Below are positions 46,602-56,558 of a stretch of DNA of 64,000 nucleotides, piece by piece. The DNA is taken from positions 1 to 64,000 of the forward strand of contig CAYYJS010000014.1 in NCBI GenBank assembly GCA_964472315.1, written 5' to 3'. Positions within the stretch are counted from its first letter, which is position 1, and the number at the start of each line of letters is the position of its first letter. The position numbers were made by a program, and so were the translations under genes. This DNA comes from CAYYJS01 sp964472315. GTDB lineage: Bacteria; Verrucomicrobiota; Kiritimatiellia; UBA8416. The notes beneath the pieces were generated by a model. That model saw only the letters and a program-made list of their open reading frames with translations, was not told the DNA's origin and did not search any database.

Positions 46602-49241
46602 ATGAAACGACAGTCGCGAGAGTGGGGCCGGCGCATGCGGTGCTGGATGGCTGTTCTGTCCGTCGCCGTGGCCGGTGTCGCCGTGCATGCGCAGGATGTT
46701 CTACGAGGCGCCGCCGGGTTCGATCCGCCGCCGCTTCCCCCGCCGCCGGGTGCCGGGCGTGCCCCGGCCGTTGCGACCGCCCCGCCCGCCCCCGCGGCCG
46801 CCCGCGGCGCGGAGATCGAGGGGGAGCCGCGCGCGGGACTCAAGTTCAATGGCGTCTCGCTCGAGATCATACTCGAGGATTACAGTGAAAAGACGGGGCG
46901 CACCCTCTTGAAGTCGCCGGGACTGCCGCAACCGACCATCAACCTGCGCAGTCAGGGCGATTTGACCATGCCCGAGTACCTGCAGGCCATCGAGACGGTT
47001 CTGACGATGCATCAGATCGGGTTGGTGCCCGTAGGCGAGAAGTTCCTCAAAGTCGTGCCGATCAACACGGCGTTGCGTACCGGCGTCGAGATTCGCGAGG
47101 CGGCGATCGCGACGCTCGCGAAGGCCACGAGCGGCGAACTGGTCAGCCAGATGATCGTCCTCAAGCACATCGACATCGTCGAGGCGACCAAGGCCATCGA
47201 CCCGATCCGGAGCGAATTCGCGCAGGTCAATCCGTTCGAACGGACGAACTCGATTCTCGTCACCGATACCGCGGATAACATCAACCGGATCCTGCAGATC
47301 CTGCGCTATATCGACCAACCCGCCGAGGCCCGCGAGGAGCCGAACGTCATCCAGATCCGTTTCGCCAAGGCCGCCGACATCAAGAAGCGCCTGGAAGAGA
47401 TCATTGCCGACAGCCAGGCCGAGCAGAAGAAGCAATCGACCGTGCCGCGTCCGAAGTCTTCGGGCAGCCCCGGCGTCGACACGACCGCCGTGCGCGCGCC
47501 GACGGCGATCCCCGGCGTGATCCGTGCGCGCGTGCCGGCGCCGACGGAGATCGAGACGCCGTCGGTCTTCGATGACCTCGTTGCCGACGCCGAACGCGGG
47601 ATCATCCGCGGCGCGGTGAAGATCGTGGCGGACGAGCGCACGAATTTGCTGATCATCATCACGCGGCCCGAGAACATGAAGTTCTTCGAGAAGATCATCA
47701 CCGTGCTCGATGTCGAGACCAGTCCCGATGTCGCCGTCGAAGTGCTCCGGTTGGAATTCGCCGATGCCGAGGAAGTGGCCAAGATGCTCAACGACCTGAT
47801 CGGCGCCGCCTCGAAGGATGAGGATGCCAAGGCGGCCACGCCGGTCGCCGGGGGTGGAGAAGAGCCGCGCGGCGTGGCGTTGCGCGAGTACGCCGAGGCC
47901 GCGCGCCGGGTCTCCGCCGTGCCCGAGATCGGCAAGTCCAAGGTCGGCGAATTGTCCAAGGACAACATCAAGATTCTTTCCGACAAGCGTACGAATTCGC
48001 TGATCATCATGGCCAGCGGGGGCGACATGCAGGCGATCAAGGATATCGTCAAGGACATGGACATGATGCTGTCGCAGGTGCTGATCGAAGCCGTCATCAT
48101 TGACGTCACGCTCGACGACACGCTCGACACCGGGGTGAACTGGATCCAGAAGGCGTTGGTCGGCTACGACAAGGACAGCCAGGGACGCCGGTCGCCGGTC
48201 ATGGCGTTTGCCGGCGGCGGCGGCGGATCCCTGACGCAGGGCGGTACGCCGGTGGATGCGATCGGGCTGAATAACCCCAAAGACCTTGCCACGTCGGGGT
48301 TGGGCTACTTTTTCACCATGTTCGACCTGAATATCAACGCGATCATCCGGGCCAGTTCGACGGATGTTCGCACGCGCGTGGTTTCGACGCCGGTGCTGTT
48401 GACGACCGACAATACCGAGGCGAAGCTGACATCCACCGAGAAGATCTATGTCTTCGAGGGCACCACGTTCTATGACAACTCGTCGAGTTCGTCCGCCCGT
48501 TACCGGCAGGAAGACATCGGGCTCGAACTGACCGTCAAGCCGCACATCAACGAGAACCACGTCGTCATGATGGAGATCAAGCAGAAGATCAGCGAGCCGG
48601 GCGATGCCACCGGCGCCAGCTCGGATTCGCTCGCGGGCACGCGCATCTCGATCGACCGGGCGGTCGAAGCCTCCATCGCCGTCAAGAGCGGGCAGACGAT
48701 CGTCCTTGGCGGGCAGGTGCGTGATGAGACCGGTCGGCGGCGCACCAAGATTCCGCTGCTGGGCGACATACCCCTGCTTGGCCGGCTCTTCAACTCCGAC
48801 AGCCGCAACAAAGGCCGCACGGAGACGATCGTGTTTATCACGCCGTATGTGCTCGATACGCCGGAAGAAGTGGAGCGGGAGACGCGGCGCCGCCGCGATT
48901 CGCTGAATATCCAGGGCATGTGGAAGCGCGGGTGGTCGGGCAGTTCGCTGGCCGAGGACAACCCCAAGGCAGCCGTGCGTGGCGGCCCTCGCACGCCCGG
49001 ACGCGAGCCGATCACGTGGTCGACGTCCAGCGGCAAACCGTCGCGCGGCTTCAGCGGCGAGGAGCCGTCGATGAACCTTGGCGCGCCCGCGGCGGGGACC
49101 GCGCCGCGGCCGGCGTCGCCGGCGGCGGAAGAGGCCGATCCGGCCGGCGCCTCGGACACGGTCGACACGTTTATCAGGGAGCAGGAGTCCCGGTGGTCGG
49201 ATGCCAAGCGTCGTGCCGGTGTCGAGGGCGAGTCGCCGTAA
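46602..49241 (+). CDS. gspD: Type II secretin GspD
   Basis: The 879-residue protein has a signal peptide (~1-31, VAVHAQ), a Pro/Ala-rich stretch, N0-N3 secretin domains with repeated ERTNxLxI motifs, and the C-terminal secretin channel (~490-780) with VxxPILLTTDN and SGQTIVLGGQVRDE ... PLLGDIPLLGRLF. A ~110-residue Gly/Pro-rich tail follows, perhaps the pilotin-binding S domain. It forms the outer-membrane channel. Two long insertions (~285-320 and ~405-455) rich in Lys, Pro and Ala distinguish it. gspC is missing. Confidence 0.93.
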   Translation: MKRQSREWGRRMRCWMAVLSVAVAGVAVHAQDVLRGAAGFDPPPLPPPPGAGRAPAVATAPPAPAAARGAEIEGEPRAGLKFNGVSLEIILEDYSEKTGRTLLKSPGLPQPTINLRSQGDLTMPEYLQAIETVLTMHQIGLVPVGEKFLKVVPINTALRTGVEIREAAIATLAKATSGELVSQMIVLKHIDIVEATKAIDPIRSEFAQVNPFERTNSILVTDTADNINRILQILRYIDQPAEAREEPNVIQIRFAKAADIKKRLEEIIADSQAEQKKQSTVPRPKSSGSPGVDTTAVRAPTAIPGVIRARVPAPTEIETPSVFDDLVADAERGIIRGAVKIVADERTNLLIIITRPENMKFFEKIITVLDVETSPDVAVEVLRLEFADAEEVAKMLNDLIGAASKDEDAKAATPVAGGGEEPRGVALREYAEAARRVSAVPEIGKSKVGELSKDNIKILSDKRTNSLIIMASGGDMQAIKDIVKDMDMMLSQVLIEAVIIDVTLDDTLDTGVNWIQKALVGYDKDSQGRRSPVMAFAGGGGGSLTQGGTPVDAIGLNNPKDLATSGLGYFFTMFDLNINAIIRASSTDVRTRVVSTPVLLTTDNTEAKLTSTEKIYVFEGTTFYDNSSSSSARYRQEDIGLELTVKPHINENHVVMMEIKQKISEPGDATGASSDSLAGTRISIDRAVEASIAVKSGQTIVLGGQVRDETGRRRTKIPLLGDIPLLGRLFNSDSRNKGRTETIVFITPYVLDTPEEVERETRRRRDSLNIQGMWKRGWSGSSLAEDNPKAAVRGGPRTPGREPITWSTSSGKPSRGFSGEEPSMNLGAPAAGTAPRPASPAAEEADPAGASDTVDTFIREQESRWSDAKRRAGVEGESP

Positions 49242-49268
49242 CGTTGTTCCCCGCGGAGTGTAGTCGCC

Positions 49269-51557
49269 ATGTCGAAATCCCCATATTCGCGAGCCCTGTG
49301 CAGCCGATTGATCGAGCGCATCCGGTCCATCCCCCTCGCCGTCGTGTGGCGCGCGTCGCGCTATGACGCGGGCGATACGCTGGACCTGACGTTCCGTACG
49401 GCATGGCCCGAAACCGATGGGCACGGGCGGTTCACGATCGAGAAGTTCGTCGGCGGCGGATTCGCCGGGCAGGTCTACCGCTGTCGGCTCGAACACATAT
49501 CGGTCGCCGCGGGGCAGCCGACGGACTACGGGTTCCTCGAGGGCGGTGTCTATGCCGTCAAGATCCTGATTCCTCCGTCGCGGTTCTCCGTCGCCTTCCG
49601 CAACTTCGTTTACTGGCTGGGCTTCCAGGGCTCGTTCACGGCGCAGACCAACGAAGCCGCGTGCCGTACCGGTCTGCTCTGGCCGAAGCTCCTGCGGGTC
49701 GGGGCGCGGCGCGTCTTCGGCCGCGCGGATGCCATCGCCGATACGTATGCCTCGTTTTACGACGCCGAGCTGCGCGCGTACGGTGAGATTCGCGAGTGGG
49801 TGGAGGGGCGGACCTGGCGGCTGGAGGCCGACGCGCGGCCGCGGCTGAGGCGTCGATGGCGGATGATCGATGCCGCCGCGACGGGCAGCCCCGAATATGT
49901 GGCCAAGCGGCAGTTCATGGTCCGGCTTGTCGCGATGCTGCACGAGATGGGCGCCAGCGAGCTGGCCCGGCAGTATGAGTGGTGGACCTGCAAGAGCCAG
50001 CCCAACGCGTTGCGTCGCTTCAGCGCCGGGCCGCACCCGTCCGACGGGCTGACCGCCGTCGACTTCCGGGCCGGACTGGCCCTGCTGCCGTATTTGCCGA
50101 TGAGCCCGGGCGATGTTCCGCTGATTTTCCGCGGACTCGCGCGCGGCTCGCTGGTGCAGTTCGACCGATGCGACTTCGGCCGTCTGCGGGCCTGGCTCGC
50201 CGAGGCGCGAGAACCGGAAGCGGATGCGATCGCGGCGGCCCTCGAATGCTATGACCGAGCCTATCGGGCGGCCATGCCCGATGTGACGCACCAGGGGTTG
50301 CGACTGCTTTCGGATGCGGGCCTGCGGGCCTGCGTTCGCCGCGGCCTGGCGGAGGGATACCACAGCGCGGGGCTTGTCGATGAAGCCTTTCGCGCGCGCC
50401 TCGGGACCGACGGTCGCCTTTTTGCCGGATTCTATCTGCTGGGTGCGGTTCCGCTGGCCGGGCGGTTGCTCCGTCGGGTGTGGGGCGATGCCGCTTACCG
50501 TTGCCACGTCCGCCGGTTGGCGACCTCTCTGGCGTACCTGCGGGATGCGGGCCGTGTGAACGCGGCGCGGTGCGCGTTGGATTGGCACCGGTCGGGGCGG
50601 GTCGGCGAACGGCACGCGCAACGGATCGCGGATCATGTGGCACTGTACTGGTTCGAGCGGCTGACGCTGGGACTGCTGCCGCGCGGTCTGCACCGGCTCG
50701 TTGCCGAACCCGTCGTCGTCTGGCGTCGGGTCGCCGACGGCTGCCGGTACTTGCGCCGGTTCCTGACCGATGGCGAGTTTCGGGCGGCCTGGCTGCGTGC
50801 CCAGATCGAAGACGGGTATCGCGACGGCATGCTGACCGAGGCGGAGCGCGTCTCGATGCTGGGGCAGGTGGACGATCCGTTCATCGCGCAGTACCTGCGG
50901 AGCGTGGGTGCGCACCTGGCCACGTTGCCCGTCACACAGGTTGTCTCGGTCACGATTGGGACCATCGTGGCATGCCGCAGCTACCTTGCGGACGGCGACG
51001 GACCGGCCGCCGTGGCCAAATTCGGCGCGATTCTGGTCTTGTTCCAGGTGATCCCGATTTCGCCGGGGTCCCTGTGCCGCGGCCTGTACGTGGTCTACCG
51101 GATGATTCGCGACCGGAACTTCCGCGACTACATGGTGGCGGCGCCGCTGTCCTTTCTGAAATACGTCGGCTACCTGGCCTTCCCGTTGCAGATGGCGACC
51201 GCGTACCCCGAACTTTCGCAGTTCATGGCCGGACGCTGGGCGACGGGGGCCGTGCATGTGGTTCCGGTGTTCGGCGAGAAGGGCGCGCTGCTCGAACACG
51301 CGGTCTTCGATGTCTGCTTCAACTACACGCATGCGGCGGGACGGTGGGCGTCGCGGCACGTCAAGGGCATCCTCAATGCCTGGCTGGTGCTGGGGACGGT
51401 GTTTGCCTGCTATATGCTGTACGTGCGCGGAGTCGACTGGTCGCTGATGCAGGGCATCAAGACCGGCGTCAACATCATCCTGGGCTACATTGGCGTCTTC
51501 CTGCTGCCCCGCACCCTCTTCTATCCGCTGTTGAGGAAGTCCGACAAGCCCGTTTGA
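49269..51557 (+). CDS. Unknown multi-spanning membrane protein with kinase-like N-terminus
   Basis: The 762-residue protein is not a recognised family. Near its start VGGGFAGQVY (61-70) followed by VYAVKIL (K98) looks like the glycine loop and ATP-binding lysine of a protein or ABC1/UbiB-type kinase. There is no clear HRD or ordinary DFG; KSQPNALRR (~245) and DRCDFGRL (~312) are the only, unproven, candidates for catalytic and metal loops. The middle is helical and Arg-rich; the last ~200 residues hold about five membrane segments (from ~555). It follows gspD by 27 bases. A membrane-bound (pseudo)kinase is the best guess. Confidence 0.5.
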   Translation: MSKSPYSRALCSRLIERIRSIPLAVVWRASRYDAGDTLDLTFRTAWPETDGHGRFTIEKFVGGGFAGQVYRCRLEHISVAAGQPTDYGFLEGGVYAVKILIPPSRFSVAFRNFVYWLGFQGSFTAQTNEAACRTGLLWPKLLRVGARRVFGRADAIADTYASFYDAELRAYGEIREWVEGRTWRLEADARPRLRRRWRMIDAAATGSPEYVAKRQFMVRLVAMLHEMGASELARQYEWWTCKSQPNALRRFSAGPHPSDGLTAVDFRAGLALLPYLPMSPGDVPLIFRGLARGSLVQFDRCDFGRLRAWLAEAREPEADAIAAALECYDRAYRAAMPDVTHQGLRLLSDAGLRACVRRGLAEGYHSAGLVDEAFRARLGTDGRLFAGFYLLGAVPLAGRLLRRVWGDAAYRCHVRRLATSLAYLRDAGRVNAARCALDWHRSGRVGERHAQRIADHVALYWFERLTLGLLPRGLHRLVAEPVVVWRRVADGCRYLRRFLTDGEFRAAWLRAQIEDGYRDGMLTEAERVSMLGQVDDPFIAQYLRSVGAHLATLPVTQVVSVTIGTIVACRSYLADGDGPAAVAKFGAILVLFQVIPISPGSLCRGLYVVYRMIRDRNFRDYMVAAPLSFLKYVGYLAFPLQMATAYPELSQFMAGRWATGAVHVVPVFGEKGALLEHAVFDVCFNYTHAAGRWASRHVKGILNAWLVLGTVFACYMLYVRGVDWSLMQGIKTGVNIILGYIGVFLLPRTLFYPLLRKSDKPV

Positions 51558-51621
51558 CCGGCGCGTCGAGGGTGTTCGTGATTGCGTGCGGTCCGGCGAT
51601 CTGGTACACGAACCACTGGCT

Positions 51622-52941
51622 ATGAAGACGCTGAAACAGCCCTCCCGCCGGATGTTGCCGGCCCTGCGTTGCGTGGCGGCGGTTATCCTGTCCGTCCCCC
51701 TGTCGCCCGTGTCCGCGCGGGCGGGGGATGAGTTGGTCGAGCCCCATGCCGTCGAGGACGTGGTCGCGCGCGACGCGGACGACGCCTACGCGCAGCTCGA
51801 GTTGCTGGCCGAGGTGCTGCTGACGGTGAAGCAGCACTACTGCGAGCCGCACACGTATGAGGAACTCGTCCACGGCGCCATTCAGGGCTTGCTGCAGTCG
51901 CTCGACCCGCACAGCGCCTTCATGGAGCGCGAGGAATACCAGGGCATGCGGGACGACACGAGCGGAAGCTATGGCGGCATCGGCATCCACATCGCCGTGA
52001 AGGACGGCATGCTGACGATCATCGCGCCGATCGAGGATACGCCCGGTTTCCGCGCCGGCCTCCAGTCGGGAGACCGCATCCTGGCGGTGGACGGCGAGCG
52101 GACGATCGGATTGTCGTTGAAGGATGCCCTGAAGAAACTGCGCGGTCCGAAGGGGTCGCGCGTGGTGCTGACGGTGCTGAGCGAGGGCGGCAAGGATTCG
52201 CGGGATGTGGAGGTCGTCCGCGACGAAATCGAGGTCTCCAGCGTCAAGGGCGCCCGTATCCTGCGGGACGGCATTGCCTACGTGCGCGTGACGCAGTTTG
52301 CCTACCCGACGAGCGAGCTGCTTGTGGCGGAACTGCGGAAACTGGATGAAGCCGGCATGAATGCGCTGGTGCTGGACCTGCGCGGCAACCCGGGCGGCCT
52401 GCTCAACGCCGCGGTGGAGGTGGCGCAGCTTTTCCTCGCGCGCGATGCGACGATCGTGACCACCCGCGGCCGCGAGGGCACGCCGGCTCAGGAGCGTGTG
52501 GCGCTTGGCCGCACGCGCTATCTGGACGTGCCGATGGCCGTGCTGATCAACGGCGGATCGGCCAGCGCATCCGAGATCGTTGCCGGCGCCCTGCAGGATC
52601 ATCGCCGCGCCGTGCTGATCGGCGAGACATCGTTTGGCAAGGGCTCGGTGCAGAGCGTCATCCAGAACCGCAAGTCGGATGCCACCGCGATCCGGCTGAC
52701 GACCGCGCACTACTATACGCCGGGCGGCCGGCTGATTCACGGCGTCGGTATCGAGCCCGATATTCCGGTCTATGTGACGGCTGACGACTGGCGGCGCGTG
52801 CAGACCCGGCGCGCCCACATCGAAACCCCGGCCGTCTTTGGCGAGAGCGACAAGGCCGCGTTCGCGGACGCCGTGGACCATCAACTCCAGCGGGCCGTGG
52901 ACCTGCTCCAGGCGATCAAGATCTTCCGTCTGTCGCGGTAG
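51622..52941 (+). CDS. ctpA: C-terminal processing peptidase (CtpA, S41)
   Basis: The 439-residue protease has a signal peptide (~1-31), a PDZ domain (~105-185, GIGIHIAVKDG and AGLQSGDRIL), and the S41 core with LDLRGNPGG, the nucleophile S315 in SASASE and the general base K340 in FGKGSVQ, spaced as in E. coli Prc. It trims C-termini of envelope proteins. The ATG at 51622 begins the signal peptide; an upstream in-frame start at 51586 would spoil it. Confidence 0.93.
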   Translation: MKTLKQPSRRMLPALRCVAAVILSVPLSPVSARAGDELVEPHAVEDVVARDADDAYAQLELLAEVLLTVKQHYCEPHTYEELVHGAIQGLLQSLDPHSAFMEREEYQGMRDDTSGSYGGIGIHIAVKDGMLTIIAPIEDTPGFRAGLQSGDRILAVDGERTIGLSLKDALKKLRGPKGSRVVLTVLSEGGKDSRDVEVVRDEIEVSSVKGARILRDGIAYVRVTQFAYPTSELLVAELRKLDEAGMNALVLDLRGNPGGLLNAAVEVAQLFLARDATIVTTRGREGTPAQERVALGRTRYLDVPMAVLINGGSASASEIVAGALQDHRRAVLIGETSFGKGSVQSVIQNRKSDATAIRLTTAHYYTPGGRLIHGVGIEPDIPVYVTADDWRRVQTRRAHIETPAVFGESDKAAFADAVDHQLQRAVDLLQAIKIFRLSR

Positions 52942-52962
52942 CCTTGCCCGCATGGATTTGCC

Positions 52963-54018
52963 ATGAATGTTCTGGGTATCGAAACGTCTTGTGACGAAAC
53001 CTCGGCCGCGGTCGTGCGCCTCGGGCGTACCGTTCTGTCCAACGTTGTCGCCAGTCAGATCGAGCAGCATCGGCCCTACGGTGGCGTCGTGCCGGAGATC
53101 GCGTCGCGCAGTCATGTGCGCGTGCTGCCCGGGGTGATCGCCGAGGCGATCGCCCGCGCGAACATGACCTGGGCGCAGATCGATGCGATCGCCGTGACCT
53201 ACGGTCCCGGGTTGGCAAGCTCGTTGCTGGTGGGCCTGTCGATGGCCAAGGGGCTGGCGTTGGCGGTACGCAAGCCGCTGTGCGCGGTCAACCACCTGCA
53301 GGCGCACGTGTACTCGCCGTTTCTCACGCCGGGGACGCCTTCGATCGAGGAGGTCTGCCCCTGCATTGCGCTGGTGGTGTCGGGCGGGCACACGTGCCTG
53401 CTGCGCGTCGAGAGTCCGGATCGGGCCTGTCTGCTCGGACAGACGATCGACGACGCGGCCGGCGAAGCGTTTGACAAGGGCGCGAGCCTGCTGAACCTGG
53501 GCTATCCCGGCGGCCCGGCGATGGACCGCCTGGGTAAGACCGGCGACCCGGCGAGCGTGGCGTTTCCCCGGGCGCGTGCGCCCCGGGCGGGGTCGCGCAT
53601 GGAAGGCCTCGCGGCGGACCTCTGTTTCAGTTTCAGCGGATTGAAGACCGCGCTGCTCTACCACCTGAAGGCCCATCCGATCCCCGACGGCGACGCCGCG
53701 CGGCTTGCCGACGTGGTCGCCAGCTACCAGGAGGCGATCGTGGACGTCCTGCTCGACCGCACGGAGAAGGCGATGGCGGGACACCGCACGCTGCTGGTGG
53801 GTGGCGGCGTCTCGCTGAACAGCCGACTCCGGGCACGGTTGCAGGCGTATGCGGCGTCGGCCGGCATCCGCCTGTTGCTGGCCGAAGCCCGGTTCTGCGG
53901 CGACAACGCGGCGATGATCGCCGGCCTCGCCGGCAACGGCCAGGGGCTATGGGGCGCCGATGCCCTGCGTGTGGATGCCGAACCCAACCTGCCGGTCGCG
54001 CCGGTTGGAGGTCGTTGA
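52963..54018 (+). CDS. tsaD: tRNA N6-threonylcarbamoyladenosine synthase subunit TsaD
   Basis: The 351-residue ASKHA protein transfers threonylcarbamoyl to A37 of ANN-decoding tRNAs with TsaB/TsaE. It starts VLGIETSCDETSAAVV, has GPGLASSLLVG, the metal-binding H111 and H115 in NHLQAH (same numbers as E. coli), VSGGHT and GDNAAMIAGL with the third ligand Asp. It lies 21 bases after ctpA and 7 before the cyclase. Confidence 0.96.
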   Translation: MNVLGIETSCDETSAAVVRLGRTVLSNVVASQIEQHRPYGGVVPEIASRSHVRVLPGVIAEAIARANMTWAQIDAIAVTYGPGLASSLLVGLSMAKGLALAVRKPLCAVNHLQAHVYSPFLTPGTPSIEEVCPCIALVVSGGHTCLLRVESPDRACLLGQTIDDAAGEAFDKGASLLNLGYPGGPAMDRLGKTGDPASVAFPRARAPRAGSRMEGLAADLCFSFSGLKTALLYHLKAHPIPDGDAARLADVVASYQEAIVDVLLDRTEKAMAGHRTLLVGGGVSLNSRLRARLQAYAASAGIRLLLAEARFCGDNAAMIAGLAGNGQGLWGADALRVDAEPNLPVAPVGGR

Positions 54019-54025
54019 TCGTACG

Positions 54026-56470
54026 ATGAAGCGGACCGACGTGCTGGAGGCGGTGGTCGTGGCGGGCATCTCCGTTGCCGCGCTTGGGCTGGCCATGGGC
54101 GTCGCGGGGCGGCTGGCCGGGCTGGAGGCGGTGACGGCCGACCTGCGCATGCGCCTCCGCGCGCACGCGACGGCGGGGACGAGAACCAACGACACGGGCG
54201 AGATTCTGCTGGTGGCCATCGACCCCCGAACCGAGACGCAGCTTGGTCGGTTCGGCACGGGGCAGTGGCTTTTGCGCACGCCGTTCTTCGATCAGCTCAG
54301 CTTCTTCCGGCGATGCCTGAAGCCGTCGGTCCTGGCGTACGACATCATTTTCAAAGGTTCGGAAGGCGACGGCGACGGCGCGCGGACGAACATAAGTCAG
54401 AGCCGCAATGTGCTCGCCGCGCTGGCCGACGCGGTCGCACGGCTGGCGTCGGGCGAGTTGGCTGCCATTCCCGACACGTTGCTGAGCGCCATGAGCCGTC
54501 TCGAAGTGGAGCAGGGCAATATGCTGTTCGCGCACCGCCTGGCGTCGATCATGGCGGGCGGCGCGTTCCCGGTCGTTCTGGGCTGTCACCTGCGCGGCGG
54601 AGTCGCCGATCCCCAGGATGCGGCGGTGCCGTCGTGGGAACCGCGCCTGCTGCGGGCGGCGGAGGACGCGGGCACGGCGGCGATCTCCTATCTTGAGGAT
54701 TTGGCTCTGCCGGACGAGGCGGTGCATTTCGCGGATGCCGCGGCGCGGGCGCGATATGCCTTCGCGCGCAACGCGGGACTGCCGGGCGCCGACCTGTTGG
54801 ATTACTGTTACCTCGGCGCCATGAACGTGGCGCGGGACGACGATGGCGTGGTGCGGCGCGTGCCCCTGGTGCTGGGCTTTGCCTACACGCGCCCCGGCGG
54901 GACCGAGCGCGTCGAACGGTTCATACCGTCGTTTGCGCTGCTCTCGGTGCTCTGTCATTTGGGGGTCACGCGGTTCCCGATGCCGCCGGACACCCTGAGG
55001 GTCGAGTTCGGCCGCCGGCTGGTCATACGCACCCCGCGGCGGTCGATCGAGATCCCCATCGACGCCGCGGGCCGGATGTACCTGAACTATACGGCGACAT
55101 TCGACGATTTCGCCGCGTTGAGCTTTGCGCGGGTCGCGCCGGCGCGTGCGGAAACGACGACCGACGCGTTGCGGCAGGCCGCGGCCGAGGTTGCCGGCGT
55201 GGCGTTGGGGCGCATTGCCGTGGTGGGGGTTACCGTGACCGGACACGACGTGGGCGCAACGCCGCTCGAGCCGAACATCCCGCTCGTCTACGCGCAGATG
55301 ACCGCCATGAACAACATCCTGAACGGGCGCTTCCTGCGTCCGCTGCCGGCGCGCGGACAGACCGTGCTGCTGGCGTCGCTGGCGGCCGTGTTTACGGCGC
55401 TGTGCCTCGCCTTCCGCACGGGTGGCGTGGCGATCGCGACGCCGGTGATGATGGCGTCCTATCTGGTCGCGGCCTATGCGGGCGTGCATGTCGACGCGGT
55501 GATCCTGCCGGTCGTGGCGCCGACGGTCTACCTGTCGCTGACCTCGTTCGGCGTCCTGACGTACCGGCTCTCCCGCGAGCGGCGGGCGCGCCGGAAGGTG
55601 CGCCACATGTTCTCGCGGATGGTCTCGTCCAAGGTGCTCGATTTCCTGGAAAGCAACCCGGGCAGCTTCTCGTTGCGGGGCGAACTGGCGGAGGCAACCG
55701 TCTTCTTCTCCGATATCACCGGGTTTACGTCCGCGAGTGAGCACCTGCCACCGGAACGTGTGACGGCGCTGCTCAACGCGTACCTCACGCCGGTGACCGA
55801 CTGCATCCTGTCGCACGAGGGATACGTCGACAAGTACGTTGGCGACAGCGTCATGGCGGTATGGGGCGCGCCGTTCCCCGACCCGCGGCATGCGGTGCGG
55901 GCGTGTCGCTGCGCGCTGGCGCAGCAGGCCATCGTGGCGTCGCTGAACACGAAGCTCGAACCCGAATACGGCTTCCGGCTGGCCGTACGGATGGGCGTGA
56001 ATTCCGGGAGGGTCACCGCGGGCAACATGGGCTCCGAGCGCAAGTTCCAGTACACGGTGATCGGCGATGTCGTCAACTTCGCGTCGCGGCTCGAACCGGT
56101 GAACAAGGAACTGGGCACCTCGATCCTGATCGGCGCCGACACGTACCGGGCGGTCGGTGACGCCTTCGATGTGCGCGAGATCGGCCGGATTCTGGTGGCC
56201 GGCAAGGCGGACGTCGTCGGCATCTACGAACTTCTCGGCGAGCGCGGCGGGTTGGACGACGGCATGCGCGCGGTTGTCGCCGGTTACGGAGAAGCGCTGG
56301 CCCGCTTCCATGCGCGCGACTGGGACGGCTGCATGGCCATCCTCGAGACGGTGCTGCGCGCACGCGGCGACGGACCGAGCCGCTTCCTGCTGACGCTTGC
56401 CGCCGCCTGTCGGGAGCATCCGCCCGCGGCGGAGTGGCGGGGCGAGTATATCCGGAACCTCAAGACGTGA
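54026..56470 (+). CDS. CHASE2-domain class III adenylate cyclase
   Basis: The 814-residue protein has an N-terminal helix (~10-32), a CHASE2 extracytoplasmic sensor (~40-430), three membrane helices (~450-520) and a cytoplasmic class III cyclase domain (~555-735). Metal Asp residues are present in FFSDITGFT (~559) and GDSVMAVWG, the Lys of DKYVGD favours adenine, and YTVIGDVVNFASRLE carries the second substrate Asp and the transition-state Asn/Arg. It should make cAMP in response to an envelope signal. A cyclic-nucleotide-binding protein encoded at 57807 is a likely reader. It begins 7 bases after tsaD. Confidence 0.9.
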   Translation: MKRTDVLEAVVVAGISVAALGLAMGVAGRLAGLEAVTADLRMRLRAHATAGTRTNDTGEILLVAIDPRTETQLGRFGTGQWLLRTPFFDQLSFFRRCLKPSVLAYDIIFKGSEGDGDGARTNISQSRNVLAALADAVARLASGELAAIPDTLLSAMSRLEVEQGNMLFAHRLASIMAGGAFPVVLGCHLRGGVADPQDAAVPSWEPRLLRAAEDAGTAAISYLEDLALPDEAVHFADAAARARYAFARNAGLPGADLLDYCYLGAMNVARDDDGVVRRVPLVLGFAYTRPGGTERVERFIPSFALLSVLCHLGVTRFPMPPDTLRVEFGRRLVIRTPRRSIEIPIDAAGRMYLNYTATFDDFAALSFARVAPARAETTTDALRQAAAEVAGVALGRIAVVGVTVTGHDVGATPLEPNIPLVYAQMTAMNNILNGRFLRPLPARGQTVLLASLAAVFTALCLAFRTGGVAIATPVMMASYLVAAYAGVHVDAVILPVVAPTVYLSLTSFGVLTYRLSRERRARRKVRHMFSRMVSSKVLDFLESNPGSFSLRGELAEATVFFSDITGFTSASEHLPPERVTALLNAYLTPVTDCILSHEGYVDKYVGDSVMAVWGAPFPDPRHAVRACRCALAQQAIVASLNTKLEPEYGFRLAVRMGVNSGRVTAGNMGSERKFQYTVIGDVVNFASRLEPVNKELGTSILIGADTYRAVGDAFDVREIGRILVAGKADVVGIYELLGERGGLDDGMRAVVAGYGEALARFHARDWDGCMAILETVLRARGDGPSRFLLTLAAACREHPPAAEWRGEYIRNLKT

Positions 56471-56558
56471 ACCCGAAGGATGCGGACGAGAAGAGGGTCC
56501 CGCTTGTGGTCCGCCATCGTCGCAACAGCCGCCCGTCCACCGCCCGTACCGTATCGGG

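Noticed and set aside
46701..51359. 1552-codon open frame opposite gspD and its neighbour
   Set aside because: Low-complexity Arg/His/Gly composition and no motif; the plus strand has an unmistakable secretin.
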